Below are positions 9,016 to 18,134 of a DNA stretch of 64,000 nucleotides, one piece after another. The position numbers were made by a program, and so were the translations under genes. The notes under the pieces are model-generated. The model did not search any database. It worked only from the letters and a program-made list of their open reading frames with translations, and had not been told where the DNA came from. The first letter of the stretch is position 1. Each line of letters starts with the position of its first letter. This DNA is from Imperialibacter sp965651695 (GTDB lineage: Bacteria; Bacteroidota; Bacteroidia; Cytophagales; Cyclobacteriaceae): the NCBI GenBank assembly GCA_965651695.1, contig CBFGTI010000002.1, positions 1 to 64,000 on the forward strand, in the 5' to 3' direction.

Positions 9016-9468
9016 CTAATGTTTAATCTGGTGGGTGTCACGGACGCTGCTAAATGTCAGGTCCAGCAGCTTCCATTCATTCCCTTCTCTTTGGTAGACT
9101 TCCGTAACCGTGAATTGATTAGACACCTCATTGCCTCCAACCACAGCTTGAAGAGTAATTCGGTTCCAAACAATAGCGGCTCCATCAAACACTTCAACAG
9201 CCATGTCGTGTACACCCGCTTTCTTATACCAAATTCGTCCGGATTTGATGATGTCGAGTTCCTCGTCCTTTTTCCAGGTGCCGCTCATATGAACGAATTT
9301 TGACCTTTCATGAAAGAGCGAAGCCAGCTTGTCCACGTCTTTGTCTGCCATCCACTGCCATTTTTGTTTTGAAAGATTAAGGAGTTCCTGCTTATCGTCT
9401 GAATTTTGTGCGACTGTCCAATTCGCGCTGAGAATGAGAAAAAGAATCCCTGTAACTGCTCTTTTCAT
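9016..9468 (-). CDS. Secreted NTF2-like (SnoaL/DUF4440-type) protein
   Basis: 150 residues with a clear signal peptide (GILFLILSANWTVAQ). The mature part has the cone fold pattern of small NTF2-like proteins: an N-terminal helix (QELLNLSKQKWQWMADKDVDKL), FHERSKFVHMSGTW, then antiparallel strands AIVWNRITLQAVV and FTVTEVYQREGNEWKLLDLTFS. These are usually enzymes or binding proteins of unknown ligand. It is divergent from the AraC-type regulator at 9601, which may control it. Confidence 0.75.
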   Translation of the reverse strand: MKRAVTGILFLILSANWTVAQNSDDKQELLNLSKQKWQWMADKDVDKLASLFHERSKFVHMSGTWKKDEELDIIKSGRIWYKKAGVHDMAVEVFDGAAIVWNRITLQAVVGGNEVSNQFTVTEVYQREGNEWKLLDLTFSSVRDTHQIKH

Positions 9469-9600
9469 TGTGGCTATTGTTTAATTTCTACAAAGTTGAT
9501 GTCTACTGCGATGATGACACTTATACAGATTACTGGATTACCTACCAAATTCACTGATTCGCTGTAGGAAAGAAGGAACCAACCGTATAACCTCTTAGTT

Positions 9601-10521
9601 TTGAAAAAAACCAGAAGCAGGGTGGAAGAAATATTGAAGTTCGATACCGTCAGTCAGTATAACACATTCAACAACCACGAAACGCTGCACCCGCTGGTAA
9701 GTGTGATCGATTTTTCTAAAGCAGCTCCCAGGAAACTGAAGCGAACCTCTGTTGGTTTCTACCTGATCATTCTGAAAGACGTGGTATGCGGCGACCTCCG
9801 CTACGGAAAAAATACCTACGACTACCAGGAAGGAACGCTGGTGTTTCTTGCTCCAGGACAGGTATTTGGCACCAATTCGGGTGACGAGCTCTACCAGCCA
9901 AAAGGCCACGGCGTCGTTTTCCATCCCGACCTGATCAAAGGCACAGATTTGGGCCGACATATCGACGAGTACACCTTCTTTAGCTACAATGTAAACGAAG
10001 CCCTGCACATTTCGGAACGGGAACGGCAGCTGGTGCTGGACAGTTTTTCGAAAATCCAGTACGAATTGCAGCATGCGGTAGACAAGCACAGCAAAACGCT
10101 GATCGCTACCAATATCGAATTGTTGCTCAACTATTGCGTTCGCTTTTACGACCGCCAGTTTATTACCCGCGACAATGTGCACAAAGGAATCCTGGAAAGA
10201 TTCGAAAAGCTGCTCAACGACTTCTTTTTATCTCACAAACCGCTGGAGGTGGGCTTGCCATCAGTGGCCTGGTGTGCGGGCGAACTCAATCTTTCGCCCA
10301 ACTATTTTGGCGACCTGATCAAAAAGGAGACAGGTAAATCGGCCCACGAGTTCATTCATCTGAAGCTGATCGATGTGGCCAAGGAAAGAATATTTGATGA
10401 GAACAAATCGGTAAGCGAGATTGCCTACGGGCTGGGATTCAAATACCCCCAGCACTTCACCCGGCTGTTCAAGCAGCATGTAGGGGTGTCGCCGAATGAA
10501 TACAGGAGTTCGATAAATTAG
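9601..10521 (+). CDS. AraC family transcriptional regulator
   Basis: 306 residues read from a TTG at 9601; an in-frame GTG at 9622 (VEEILKFDTV) is an equally plausible start. The N-terminal region is a cupin-like sensing domain (LVFLAPGQVFGTNSG). The C-terminal 100 residues carry the two AraC helix-turn-helix motifs (LNLSPNYFGDLIKKETGKSA and VSEIAYGLGFKYPQHFTRLF). The quinol-monooxygenase-like gene follows 62 bases downstream on the same strand and the NTF2-like gene is divergent; both are candidate targets. Ligand unknown. Confidence 0.88.
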   Translation: MKKTRSRVEEILKFDTVSQYNTFNNHETLHPLVSVIDFSKAAPRKLKRTSVGFYLIILKDVVCGDLRYGKNTYDYQEGTLVFLAPGQVFGTNSGDELYQPKGHGVVFHPDLIKGTDLGRHIDEYTFFSYNVNEALHISERERQLVLDSFSKIQYELQHAVDKHSKTLIATNIELLLNYCVRFYDRQFITRDNVHKGILERFEKLLNDFFLSHKPLEVGLPSVAWCAGELNLSPNYFGDLIKKETGKSAHEFIHLKLIDVAKERIFDENKSVSEIAYGLGFKYPQHFTRLFKQHVGVSPNEYRSSIN

Positions 10522-10583
10522 CAAATTGTACTCCGGAAGCCTGGCCGGCTTAATCAACAAGCAGCAGCTTAACTTCAGACAGA

Positions 10584-11024
10584 ATGACTAACAGACTCGC
10601 TTCTTTTAAAGCAGCCGCCCTTAAGGGGGTTCTTTCGTTTTTCACACTGGTGTGGCTATGGGCCGGCCAGGGTGTTGCCTTGGGCCAATCGGAAATGATG
10701 GTGCGGATTGCAGAAATTGAAATAGACTCTGCTTACCTGGAGGAGTACAAAACCATTTTGGAAGAAGAAGCGGCCGCCTCCGTGAAGCTCGAGCCGGGGG
10801 TGATTGCCATCTTTCCCATGTATGAAAAGGACAAACCAACGTCGGTTCGAATACTGGAAATATATGCGAGCAAAGCATCCTACCAACAACATCTGCAAAC
10901 TTCGCACTTCTTGAAATACAAAACCACTACGCTTAAAATGGTGAAAGCATTGAAGCTTGTTGAAATGGAGCCGATAGACTGGGCCACAATGCCGCTGCTG
11001 TTTCGGAAGCTAAAGCAAGAATAA
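10584..11024 (+). CDS. Exported antibiotic biosynthesis monooxygenase (ABM) domain protein
   Basis: 146 residues. The N-terminal hydrophobic segment (about 15-33, SFFTLVWLWAGQGVALGQ) looks like a signal peptide. Residues 38-130 form an ABM/quinol monooxygenase (YgiN-type) dimeric alpha-beta barrel: MVRIAEIEIDSAYLEEYKTI, then VKLEPGVIAIFPMYEKDKP, VRILEIYASKASYQQHLQT and HFLKYKTTTLKMV. Such proteins oxidise quinols or small aromatics without cofactors, or simply bind them. It lies directly downstream of the AraC regulator and is probably under its control. Confidence 0.8.
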   Translation: MTNRLASFKAAALKGVLSFFTLVWLWAGQGVALGQSEMMVRIAEIEIDSAYLEEYKTILEEEAAASVKLEPGVIAIFPMYEKDKPTSVRILEIYASKASYQQHLQTSHFLKYKTTTLKMVKALKLVEMEPIDWATMPLLFRKLKQE

Positions 11025-11250
11025 CGGGCCTTGAAAGCGCGGTTCCCGTGGTTTGCTATCACCTTTTCACCAGCGAAAACGCACTTACAAGCCTGCACCG
11101 GCTCAATGGACCTGACTGTATTTCGGACCTCAACATGCCTCCCACGACAAATAGCATTGAATTTTCGCGGTTAGGCGGCCATGTGAAAGCTTAGCGTTTT
11201 GAGCAAAAGCATTACATTGTGAAATGGGAGAAGGTTAAAAGTAGTGGAAG

Positions 11251-11760
11251 ATGAATCATTTTGCCGAAATATTGAAAGGTGGCGACTTACGTTCAATCGG
11301 TAATGCCAACCAGGTTGTTTCGCTGGTACACGACCAACCAACCTTTGACGAGCTATTCAGCGAGCTGTACAATTCCGAAAGGATAGTGGCCATGCGGGCA
11401 GCCGATGCTATAGAAAAAATTACTGCACACAATCCCCACTACTTGTACCCGCACAAACACGATATCCTGGCTCTTTGCAAAAAGGTGAAAGAGATTGAGC
11501 TGAAGTGGCATTGGGCTTTGCTGGTGCCCCGGCTTGATCTAACAAAAGAGGAGACCGGGTACATCTGGAAAACTTTGACCGATTGGGCCGCTGACAAAAA
11601 AGAGAGCAGAATAGTAAGGGTAAATGCCTTGCAAGCGCTCCATGACATTGTACGAAGCAACGAAGAGTTAACTGCGGATTTTACGCTGATCCTGAAGAAA
11701 ATGGAGCAGGAAAATATACCATCGATCAATGCAAGAATCAGGAACCTGAAAAATGGTTAG
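11251..11760 (+). CDS. Small HEAT-like repeat protein
   Basis: 169 residues, with no signal peptide or membrane segment. The sequence is almost entirely paired amphipathic helices (FDELFSELYNSERIVAMRAA, IVRVNALQALHDIVRSNEEL), the pattern of HEAT/armadillo-like repeats, which usually bind proteins. I do not recognise a named family. It has its own start after a 226-base gap that holds no gene, and no functional partner is apparent. Confidence 0.65.
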   Translation: MNHFAEILKGGDLRSIGNANQVVSLVHDQPTFDELFSELYNSERIVAMRAADAIEKITAHNPHYLYPHKHDILALCKKVKEIELKWHWALLVPRLDLTKEETGYIWKTLTDWAADKKESRIVRVNALQALHDIVRSNEELTADFTLILKKMEQENIPSINARIRNLKNG

Positions 11761-11876
11761 CGCTAAGCTTCGCATACCGGCGGCGAAAGGAGCGCATTTC
11801 CTAAAACAGATCATAAAAAAGCCCAATGATACCACTTGTGTCAAACGGGCTACCAACGTTTACACCAATTACATGC

Positions 11877-13166
11877 CTACTTCACCCGATTCGAAAAATT
11901 GACCCTGCCACCCTGCCGCAGCGACTCGATAGCTTTCAGGACATCGGCAACCTCGGTGGCCTCGTTGGAAAACAGATTGTTTTTCATCTCCACAGCAGCG
12001 CCTTTTTTATTAAGCGTGCCGGCGAGCACCACTTTGTTGTTGGTGAAGATCTTAGGCCCGCCATCGTTGTTAAAAAAGACGAAGCCTGCCTTAGCCGAAT
12101 TGTAAATGGTATTGTGCGAAATATTAAAGTAGGCATCCTTTAGCCGTAGCACCTGCGGTCCGTGTGCGGCATACATGCCATTTTCGCCCGAATTCAAAAA
12201 CACATTGTTGTAGATGTCGATATTGCCAATGCCCTGTATCTGGCAGCCGTTGCCCGTGCCGGTGTCGATAATGTTTCCGTAAAATCTGCCCGTGGTGCCT
12301 TCTCCTATAAAAAGCCCCTCGTTGTGAGCCGGGTGGTTTTTGGTGCCGTAGTTATTCACCACGTTATTGTAAACCTCCACGTCTTCATCGGCATTTTTTA
12401 TCTGGATGCCATCGTACCCTACGTTTTCGATAAGGTTGTCGAATACCCGGAGCCCTTTAATAGAATGCGCGTAGGTTACAAAATCGCACTGTTTTTCCTT
12501 TCGCCCATTGTAGAAGCCGTGCCCTATGTAAAGCCCCTCTCCGCCTGTATCGTGAATGTAATTATCGTGGATGCTCACATTTTGCATTACCCATGCCTTG
12601 CGGGTGCTGTCGGCAAACAGTTCGCAGTTTTGGTAGGGGCTGGTTTTTACGCCTATGCCAGCAAAGCCGGCATTGGAGCCCAGGCCCTTTTCGGTAGTGC
12701 CCGCTATTTCCACCTGCGCTATCTCGAAATCGGTGGTTAGCTTCTCCATGGTAAGGTAAAAGCCCTTTTCTGTCGAAATTTTGATGCCGTATTTTTCTGG
12801 GCCGCCGTTGCCCGTCAGCCGGAAGTGTTTGCTGTTTTCAAACTTTACCCCGAAGCCGGTACTGGAGTAAACTACCGCCGTGCCCCCGCAGTTGGTTATA
12901 ACAACCGGGTTATCCGCAGTTCCTTCTATGTTTTTAAGCAGCAGCCGGCTGTATTTCTTTGCTGCACTCAGGCAAATGGTGTCTCCGGGTTTTATCCCCA
13001 GTTTGCGGCCGTCGGTCTCATACTCCCATACCACATAGTCGCACCTGTTGCACGGGGTGGTTGTTTGCAGAGCCTCCGCCAACGGCCAGGTATCTTCATG
13101 CTCGGACAGGTAAATAAAAACCAGGGCGGTTAAAGCAAATAATGGGTATTTTGTGAGTAACGGCAT
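11877..13166 (-). CDS. Secreted parallel beta-helix protein next to the arabinose cluster
   Basis: 429 residues with an N-terminal hydrophobic export signal (YPLFALTALVFIYLS). The mature part opens with CNRCDYVVWEYETDGRKLGI and continues as a right-handed beta-helix with many short Asn-rich rungs (NVSIHDNYIHDTGGEGLYIG, DGIQIKNADEDVEVYNNVVN, NIDIYNNVFLNSGENGMYAA). It lies 56 bases downstream of, and on the same strand as, the GT-C-like membrane protein, so the two are probably co-transcribed. A role on the surface glycan made by the neighbouring pathway is inferred; no catalytic residues can be assigned. Confidence 0.75.
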   Translation of the reverse strand: MPLLTKYPLFALTALVFIYLSEHEDTWPLAEALQTTTPCNRCDYVVWEYETDGRKLGIKPGDTICLSAAKKYSRLLLKNIEGTADNPVVITNCGGTAVVYSSTGFGVKFENSKHFRLTGNGGPEKYGIKISTEKGFYLTMEKLTTDFEIAQVEIAGTTEKGLGSNAGFAGIGVKTSPYQNCELFADSTRKAWVMQNVSIHDNYIHDTGGEGLYIGHGFYNGRKEKQCDFVTYAHSIKGLRVFDNLIENVGYDGIQIKNADEDVEVYNNVVNNYGTKNHPAHNEGLFIGEGTTGRFYGNIIDTGTGNGCQIQGIGNIDIYNNVFLNSGENGMYAAHGPQVLRLKDAYFNISHNTIYNSAKAGFVFFNNDGGPKIFTNNKVVLAGTLNKKGAAVEMKNNLFSNEATEVADVLKAIESLRQGGRVNFSNRVK

Positions 13167-13222
13167 ATAAGTGCAACGAGCTTATAGTGGAATAATTTCA
13201 TGAGCGGATGGGAGGTTGCTTA

Positions 13223-14959
13223 TCAATGCCTGCTTTTGGCCTCCCGGCTACTTTTGCCACTCGCATTGGCCTCCAGCTCCCTCAAATCGGTAGCCGCCGG
13301 CTTGGTAATCTGGATGTCGGATGGGTTGGGCGGCACGGTGTCTTCCATGTGCGGATTCTGCTGCTGTGGCGGCTCTGCTACTTCCGTTTCTTCGGCTTTT
13401 ACATACACCTCTACAAACGAGTTTTCGAGCTTTCGGGGCGCCAAAAACTTGTTTTCGAACCTGTAATACTTCTCGAGGGTGTCCCGCACCTGGTAGGGAA
13501 AGAAATGCACCAGCCCGGGGATGTCCTGAAACAGCACCAGGTCGTATTCCTTGCTTCGCACCTTTGCGCAAAACTCCTCCACCTCCTTTTGAAAAATGCC
13601 AATGTTGAGGTGATACCACAGCGGCTGATTAACCGGCGGCACATAGTTCATTTCGAGTGCAAGCGGCGTAAGCTCCGACATGTTCAGCACCTTCAGGCTG
13701 TCTTTTTTGGCTATGTCCATGGCTAGCAGTTGCTCCACTCCCTCCACGGTTTCTTTGGGCATCAGCACGTCGTCAAAACCCTTTACCGCCGACCGGCGCC
13801 ATGGATCGGAGTTGCGGGGTACGGCAGCGTCTTCTTTGGATATCGACACGCCGAGCGTTCCTTTGATGTACTTCCAGTAGCCGGGCGAAAACGATAGTAC
13901 GATGACTGCCGATATGAATGCAAACTTGGGTACGCTATCGACAGAGGTGTACAGGGGCGACAGGCATGTGAGCAGTATAATGGCAAAGGCATGAAAGTAC
14001 GTCATGTGATCGGTTGGCAGCGGGCTCGAAACCCTGGTAACAATGGCCTGCCCGATAAGACCCACCGTAATAATAGCCAGATAGGCCAGGTTTTTATCCT
14101 GAAACAGCTGCCGAAGCCTTTCGCTTCCGGCCGTAATCAGAATAAACGCCAGCAACGAAAGGTAGATTTTTTCCCAAACCGACTGGCTGAAGAAGGCGTC
14201 GAGCAGCTGGCTGATGCCGATGCGCGAATTGTGCGGCTCCTGCCCGAGATTGAACCAGTAAAAAAAATCGTATTGCAGAAACGGACCGATAAACGCTGCT
14301 GCTGTAACCAAAAAAGCGCCTGCAAACAGTGCAATCGGCAGATAGGCCCTGGCTGTAATGCCATGGTAGGCCAGCAACAAAAGGCAGATCATAAAACCCA
14401 TAGCCCCGGCATCCTGCTTGGTAAAAAACGACAGGAAGACCAAAGCACCACCAAGGAAAAGATTAAGCCACCAGAATTTGCCCTGAGGGCGGCTCAAAAA
14501 CCGCGTGATAAAGTAGAAACCGGCAAGCTCATACACCACGGTGGAGTGATTGTACCATGGCCAGAAGTTGTAAATAACATAAGAAACGCAAAAGACAAGC
14601 AGCGAAAGCGTGACGAGGTAGGGCTTGATTTTCAAATTATAAAGAATGCCCCTGAGGCTGAGTAAGCTGATGACGTTAATGAGGATTTGGGCTTTTACAA
14701 GAGTATAAAAAGCCGGGCCGAATATTTTGAAGAACAGCGCCGGTATGAGCCAGTAGCCGTAACCCAGCGGTAAACCAAAATCTTTGAAAGGCAGCTGGCC
14801 AAGATAGAGCCGGTAGGCCCCTTCCCACGAAAGAAAGATATTGACGCGGTAGGGCAAATCGATGAGCAGCGGCACTACCAGAAAAGGCAGACAAATAAGA
14901 AGGTCGAGCGCACCAAAGTATTTGGAATTGACTGACTGCAACGGTATTTTGAAGTTCAT
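13223..14959 (-). CDS. Polytopic membrane protein, putative GT-C glycosyltransferase
   Basis: 578 residues with about ten to eleven hydrophobic segments over residues 18-390, then a soluble domain of about 130 residues and a Pro/Ser/Lys-rich tail (EPPQQQNPHMEDTVPPNP). The first periplasmic loop (SWEGAYRLYLGQLPFKDFGL) carries the acidic/aromatic region expected of GT-C enzymes that use polyprenyl-phosphate sugars. It is divergent from, and 169 bases away from, the lipid-phosphate arabinose genes, which suggests it uses that donor. I cannot place it in a numbered CAZy family. The long tail is unusual. The intergenic stretch 14960-15128 probably holds both divergent promoters. Confidence 0.65.
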   Translation of the reverse strand: MNFKIPLQSVNSKYFGALDLLICLPFLVVPLLIDLPYRVNIFLSWEGAYRLYLGQLPFKDFGLPLGYGYWLIPALFFKIFGPAFYTLVKAQILINVISLLSLRGILYNLKIKPYLVTLSLLVFCVSYVIYNFWPWYNHSTVVYELAGFYFITRFLSRPQGKFWWLNLFLGGALVFLSFFTKQDAGAMGFMICLLLLAYHGITARAYLPIALFAGAFLVTAAAFIGPFLQYDFFYWFNLGQEPHNSRIGISQLLDAFFSQSVWEKIYLSLLAFILITAGSERLRQLFQDKNLAYLAIITVGLIGQAIVTRVSSPLPTDHMTYFHAFAIILLTCLSPLYTSVDSVPKFAFISAVIVLSFSPGYWKYIKGTLGVSISKEDAAVPRNSDPWRRSAVKGFDDVLMPKETVEGVEQLLAMDIAKKDSLKVLNMSELTPLALEMNYVPPVNQPLWYHLNIGIFQKEVEEFCAKVRSKEYDLVLFQDIPGLVHFFPYQVRDTLEKYYRFENKFLAPRKLENSFVEVYVKAEETEVAEPPQQQNPHMEDTVPPNPSDIQITKPAATDLRELEANASGKSSREAKSRH

Positions 14960-15128
14960 TAGATAGCTGGTGTAAGGTGAATTGATATACTAGAATTTTA
15001 GGTCATCACGTTAGGTAGGTATAGTCGCGATCCGATCTATTAAGTACCCAATCGTTTACGATCGTTCTAACACCACCAAACCATACTTTATTTTCATAAA
15101 ACACTTATTATTAAACACTTGGTGGAGA

Positions 15129-16064
15129 ATGGCACAAAACATAATTGCCCGAATAGATCTAATAAGCAAACGGTTCATCGAAAGAATTTATTATAGTTCC
15201 ATGCGTTACCTGTTTCTGGTGCGGGCTCATCATTGGGTCAAGAATTTGTTCCTTTTTATCCCGGCTTTTTTTGCAGGCGATATCCTCCGGCTCGACAGCC
15301 TGGTGCTGCTCACCAAGGGCTTCATTTGCTTTTGCCTTGCCTCATCGGCCATATACATTCTCAACGACTACCGCGACAGGGAGTCTGACGCCAAACATCC
15401 GGTTAAAAAGAACCGGCCCATTGCCTCGGGCAAAATTTCGCCCGCCGTGGCGTTGAGCGTAATGGCAGTATTTGCGGTGGTGGCAACAGCGTGGTCTTAC
15501 CTGCTCATGCCTCAGTTTCTGTACATGATACTGCTGTATGTGGGTGTAAATGTGCTGTATTCGTTTGGCTTGAAGGACATTCCGCTGGTTGATGTGTTCA
15601 TCGTGTCGTCGGGATTTGTGATCAGGACAGTGGCGGGGGGAATCCTGGTGGCGGTGTTCCTTTCAAAGTGGCTCATTATCATGATCTTCCTGCTCTCGCT
15701 GCTCATGGCATTTGCAAAGAGGAGAGACGACCTCATACTCGCCCAAAAGTCGGGTACGATACGAAGGAAGTCGTCTAAGCATTACACGCTCGACTATGTA
15801 AACATCTGCCTGTCGCTTATCGCGGGCATCATCGTGGTATCGTACATCATGTACACCGTGTCGGAAGATGTGCAGCAGCGGGTAGGCGAAAATTACCTTT
15901 ACATTACAGCGCTGTTTGTGTTTGGAGGCATACTCAGGTATCTGCAAATTACACTGGTAAAGGACAACAGCGGATCACCCCTGAGAATTTTTCTTACCGA
16001 CCGAATTATACAGGTGACAGTGATAGGATGGCTCCTTGCATTCTTTATTACGCTTTATATCTGA
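15129..16064 (+). CDS. Polyprenyl-phosphate 5-phosphoribosyltransferase (UbiA family, Rv3806c type)
   Basis: 311 residues, about eight to nine membrane segments. It should transfer 5-phosphoribose from PRPP to a polyprenyl phosphate, the first step of lipid-linked arabinofuranose synthesis. The first Asp-rich motif is NDYRDRESDAKHPVKKNRPI (residues 79-98), the NDxxDxxxDxxHPxKxxRP form that separates DPPR synthases from ordinary UbiA prenyltransferases. The second conserved loop is GLKDIPLVDVFIVSSGFVIR. An internal ATG (MRYLFLVRAHHWVKN) is an alternative start. The stop is one base before the DprE1-like start, so it is the first gene of a four-gene operon. The family call is strong; the prenyl length is unknown. 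Confidence 0.88.
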   Translation: MAQNIIARIDLISKRFIERIYYSSMRYLFLVRAHHWVKNLFLFIPAFFAGDILRLDSLVLLTKGFICFCLASSAIYILNDYRDRESDAKHPVKKNRPIASGKISPAVALSVMAVFAVVATAWSYLLMPQFLYMILLYVGVNVLYSFGLKDIPLVDVFIVSSGFVIRTVAGGILVAVFLSKWLIIMIFLLSLLMAFAKRRDDLILAQKSGTIRRKSSKHYTLDYVNICLSLIAGIIVVSYIMYTVSEDVQQRVGENYLYITALFVFGGILRYLQITLVKDNSGSPLRIFLTDRIIQVTVIGWLLAFFITLYI

Positions 16065-16065
16065 A

Positions 16066-17406
16066 ATGACTAAAATATCTCAAATCTATAATTGGAGCAG
16101 GTATCCGGTTATCGGAGCGCAGCTGCACACTTTCCGCACGCATGAGGAACTGAAGCAACTGCTGGCCACGGTACCAAAGCTCATTACCAGGGGGTCGGGC
16201 CTCTCCTACGGCGATGCCTCCCTTGCTAACCATATCCTATCTACCAGCCATTTCAACAAAATGCTGGAGTTTGACGAGGAGGCCGGGATAATCCGGTGCG
16301 AATCGGGCGTAACGCTCGACGAGCTGCTGAAGGTGATTGTGCCGGCGGGTTGGTTTCTGCCGGTAACGCCGGGCACAAAGTTTATTACCATGGGTGGGGC
16401 AGTTGCAGCCGATGTGCACGGCAAAAACCACCACAAGGAGGGGTCGATCGGGCGGTATGTAACCGAGCTTTCGCTGATGCTGGCCAACGGCGACGTAGTT
16501 ACCTGCAACAGGCACGAAAACAGCGAGCTGTTTCATGCTACCTGCGGCGGTATGGGCCTCACCGGCGTAATACTGGAGGTGGAGCTGAGGCTGAAAAAGG
16601 TTGAAACCTCAGCGATCTACCAAAAAAACCTGATCGCGCGCAACCTCACGGAGCTGATACAGCTGCTGAGAGAAAACAACGACTGGACATATTCGGTGGC
16701 CTGGATCGACTGCCTCTCTACCGGCAAAAATATGGGCCGGGGCGTGCTGATGCTGGGCGAACATGCCAGGCTCATAGACCTGCCCCAACACGAGCGGTAC
16801 GAGCCCTACAAAGTGCATACCGACCCTAAGCTGAAGGTGCCTTTTGCTGCTCCTTCTTTCGTGCTCAACAGGTTTTCAATCGGGGCATTCAACTACCTCT
16901 TCAACCTTAAACACATGGTTGGCAAAAAGGAGTTTGTGGTAGACTACGACAAGTTTTTTTACCCGCTCGATTTCGTAAAAGGCTGGAACCACCTGTATGG
17001 CAAAAGGGGTTTTTTGCAGTATCAGTTTGTAATTCCGTTCGAAAACGGCGAAAAGGCGCTGGCCGAAATCCTCAACCGGATTTGCCAGAGCAAGCTTGCG
17101 TCGTTTCTTTCGGTGCTCAAACTGCTGGGTGAAAGCGACAACTCCATCGCATTCCCAATGCCCGGATTTACACTGTCGCTCGACCTGCCGGTGTCGGCTA
17201 GGCTCTTTCCGCTGCTTGAGGAGCTCGACACCATTGTGGCCGCCAACAACGGCCGGCTTTACCTGGCCAAAGACGCCCGCATGAACAGCCAGACATTTGA
17301 AAAAGGCTACCCGGGCGTTAAGCAGTTCAAAGACCTGCTGCAAACCTCGGGCGCCAACGCCAAATTCGAATCAGCACTATCTAAAAGACTTAGCATCAGC
17401 ACATGA
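16066..17406 (+). CDS. dprE1: Decaprenyl-phosphoribose 2'-oxidase (DprE1-like FAD oxidoreductase)
   Basis: 446 residues from the ATG at 16066, one base after the previous stop. It has a PCMH-type FAD domain with RGSGLSYGD near the N-terminus and GGAVAADVHGKNHH, whose H118 matches the conserved His132 of the mycobacterial enzyme. The substrate domain ends with FPMPGFTLSLDLPV and RLYLAKDAR. From memory of the Mycobacterium tuberculosis sequence, K402 aligns with Lys418 and S371 with Cys387, both at a constant offset of 16. It oxidises C2 of the lipid-linked ribose; DprE2, encoded next with a 4-base overlap, then reduces it to arabinose. The Ser in place of the benzothiazinone-reactive Cys is notable. 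Confidence 0.9.
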   Translation: MTKISQIYNWSRYPVIGAQLHTFRTHEELKQLLATVPKLITRGSGLSYGDASLANHILSTSHFNKMLEFDEEAGIIRCESGVTLDELLKVIVPAGWFLPVTPGTKFITMGGAVAADVHGKNHHKEGSIGRYVTELSLMLANGDVVTCNRHENSELFHATCGGMGLTGVILEVELRLKKVETSAIYQKNLIARNLTELIQLLRENNDWTYSVAWIDCLSTGKNMGRGVLMLGEHARLIDLPQHERYEPYKVHTDPKLKVPFAAPSFVLNRFSIGAFNYLFNLKHMVGKKEFVVDYDKFFYPLDFVKGWNHLYGKRGFLQYQFVIPFENGEKALAEILNRICQSKLASFLSVLKLLGESDNSIAFPMPGFTLSLDLPVSARLFPLLEELDTIVAANNGRLYLAKDARMNSQTFEKGYPGVKQFKDLLQTSGANAKFESALSKRLSIST

Positions 17407-18134
17407 AGACAGTTTTGATACTGGGCGCCACCTCCGACATAGCCGTGGCGGTGGCCAAGCGGTTTGGCCAGGAGAACTTCGAGGTTCAGCTGGCCGGGCG
17501 CAATACCAACTACCTGCACCGCATAGCCCGCGATATCGGCATTCGCACACGGGCTACGGTAAAGTCGTACCTGTTCGACGCCACCAAATTCGAAACCCAC
17601 CGCGACTTCTATCATTCGCTGGTGCCGAAGCCGGACGTCGTGATTTGTGTATTCGGCTTTCTGGGTGTGCAGAGCCACGCCGAAAAGGAATGGGCGGAGT
17701 CGGAAAAAATAATTGACACCAACTACAAGGGCGCCATTTCGATACTAAACGTGGTGGCCGACGATTTCGAAAGCCGCAGAGCCGGCACAATTATCGGCAT
17801 TAGCTCTGTGGCTGGCGACCGGGGCCGCCAAAGCAACTACATTTACGGCAGCGCCAAGGCGGGTTTTACCGCTTATCTGTCGGGCCTGCGCAACCGGCTT
17901 TTCGACAAAGGTGTGCACGTGCTCACCGTAAAACCCGGTTTTGTAGATACAAAAATGACCGAAGACCTCAACCTGCCACAGCCGCTTACCGCGAAACCCG
18001 ACGATGTGGCAAAGGCAATTTTTAAAGCCTACAAAAGCAAGCAAAACGAAATTTACGTGCTGGGTGCGTGGCGCTATATTATGCTGGGCATCAGAAATGT
18101 GCCGGAGTTTGTTTTTAAAAGGCTGAAGCTATGA
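17403..18134 (+). CDS. dprE2: Decaprenyl-phospho-2'-keto-arabinose reductase (DprE2-like SDR)
   Basis: 243 residues, classical short-chain dehydrogenase. It has the nucleotide loop LILGATSDIAVAVAKRFG, the strand GTIIGISSVAGDRGRQSN and the catalytic pair Y148-xxx-K152 in IYGSAKAG. The GDRGR-N-IYGSAKAG stretch and the C-terminal AWRYIMLGIRNVPEFVFKRL parallel mycobacterial DprE2, which sets it apart from generic SDRs. It completes epimerisation of lipid-linked ribose to arabinose. ATG overlaps the DprE1 stop by four bases, and its own stop overlaps the HAD gene by four, so the genes are translationally coupled. Confidence 0.9.
   Translation: MKTVLILGATSDIAVAVAKRFGQENFEVQLAGRNTNYLHRIARDIGIRTRATVKSYLFDATKFETHRDFYHSLVPKPDVVICVFGFLGVQSHAEKEWAESEKIIDTNYKGAISILNVVADDFESRRAGTIIGISSVAGDRGRQSNYIYGSAKAGFTAYLSGLRNRLFDKGVHVLTVKPGFVDTKMTEDLNLPQPLTAKPDDVAKAIFKAYKSKQNEIYVLGAWRYIMLGIRNVPEFVFKRLKL

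Noticed and set aside
12162..12740. 192-codon hydrophobic plus-strand frame opposite the beta-helix gene
   Set aside because: Antisense mirror of Asn/Asp/Gly-rich codons gives false Val/Ile-rich segments.
13991..14665. 224-codon plus-strand frame opposite the membrane protein
   Set aside because: Lies entirely antisense to a hydrophobic gene with good codon structure; Gln/Lys-rich mirror of membrane codons and no family resemblance.
16206..16604. Several 100-codon frames over the DprE1 FAD domain
   Set aside because: Other-frame readings of a high-GC conserved gene.
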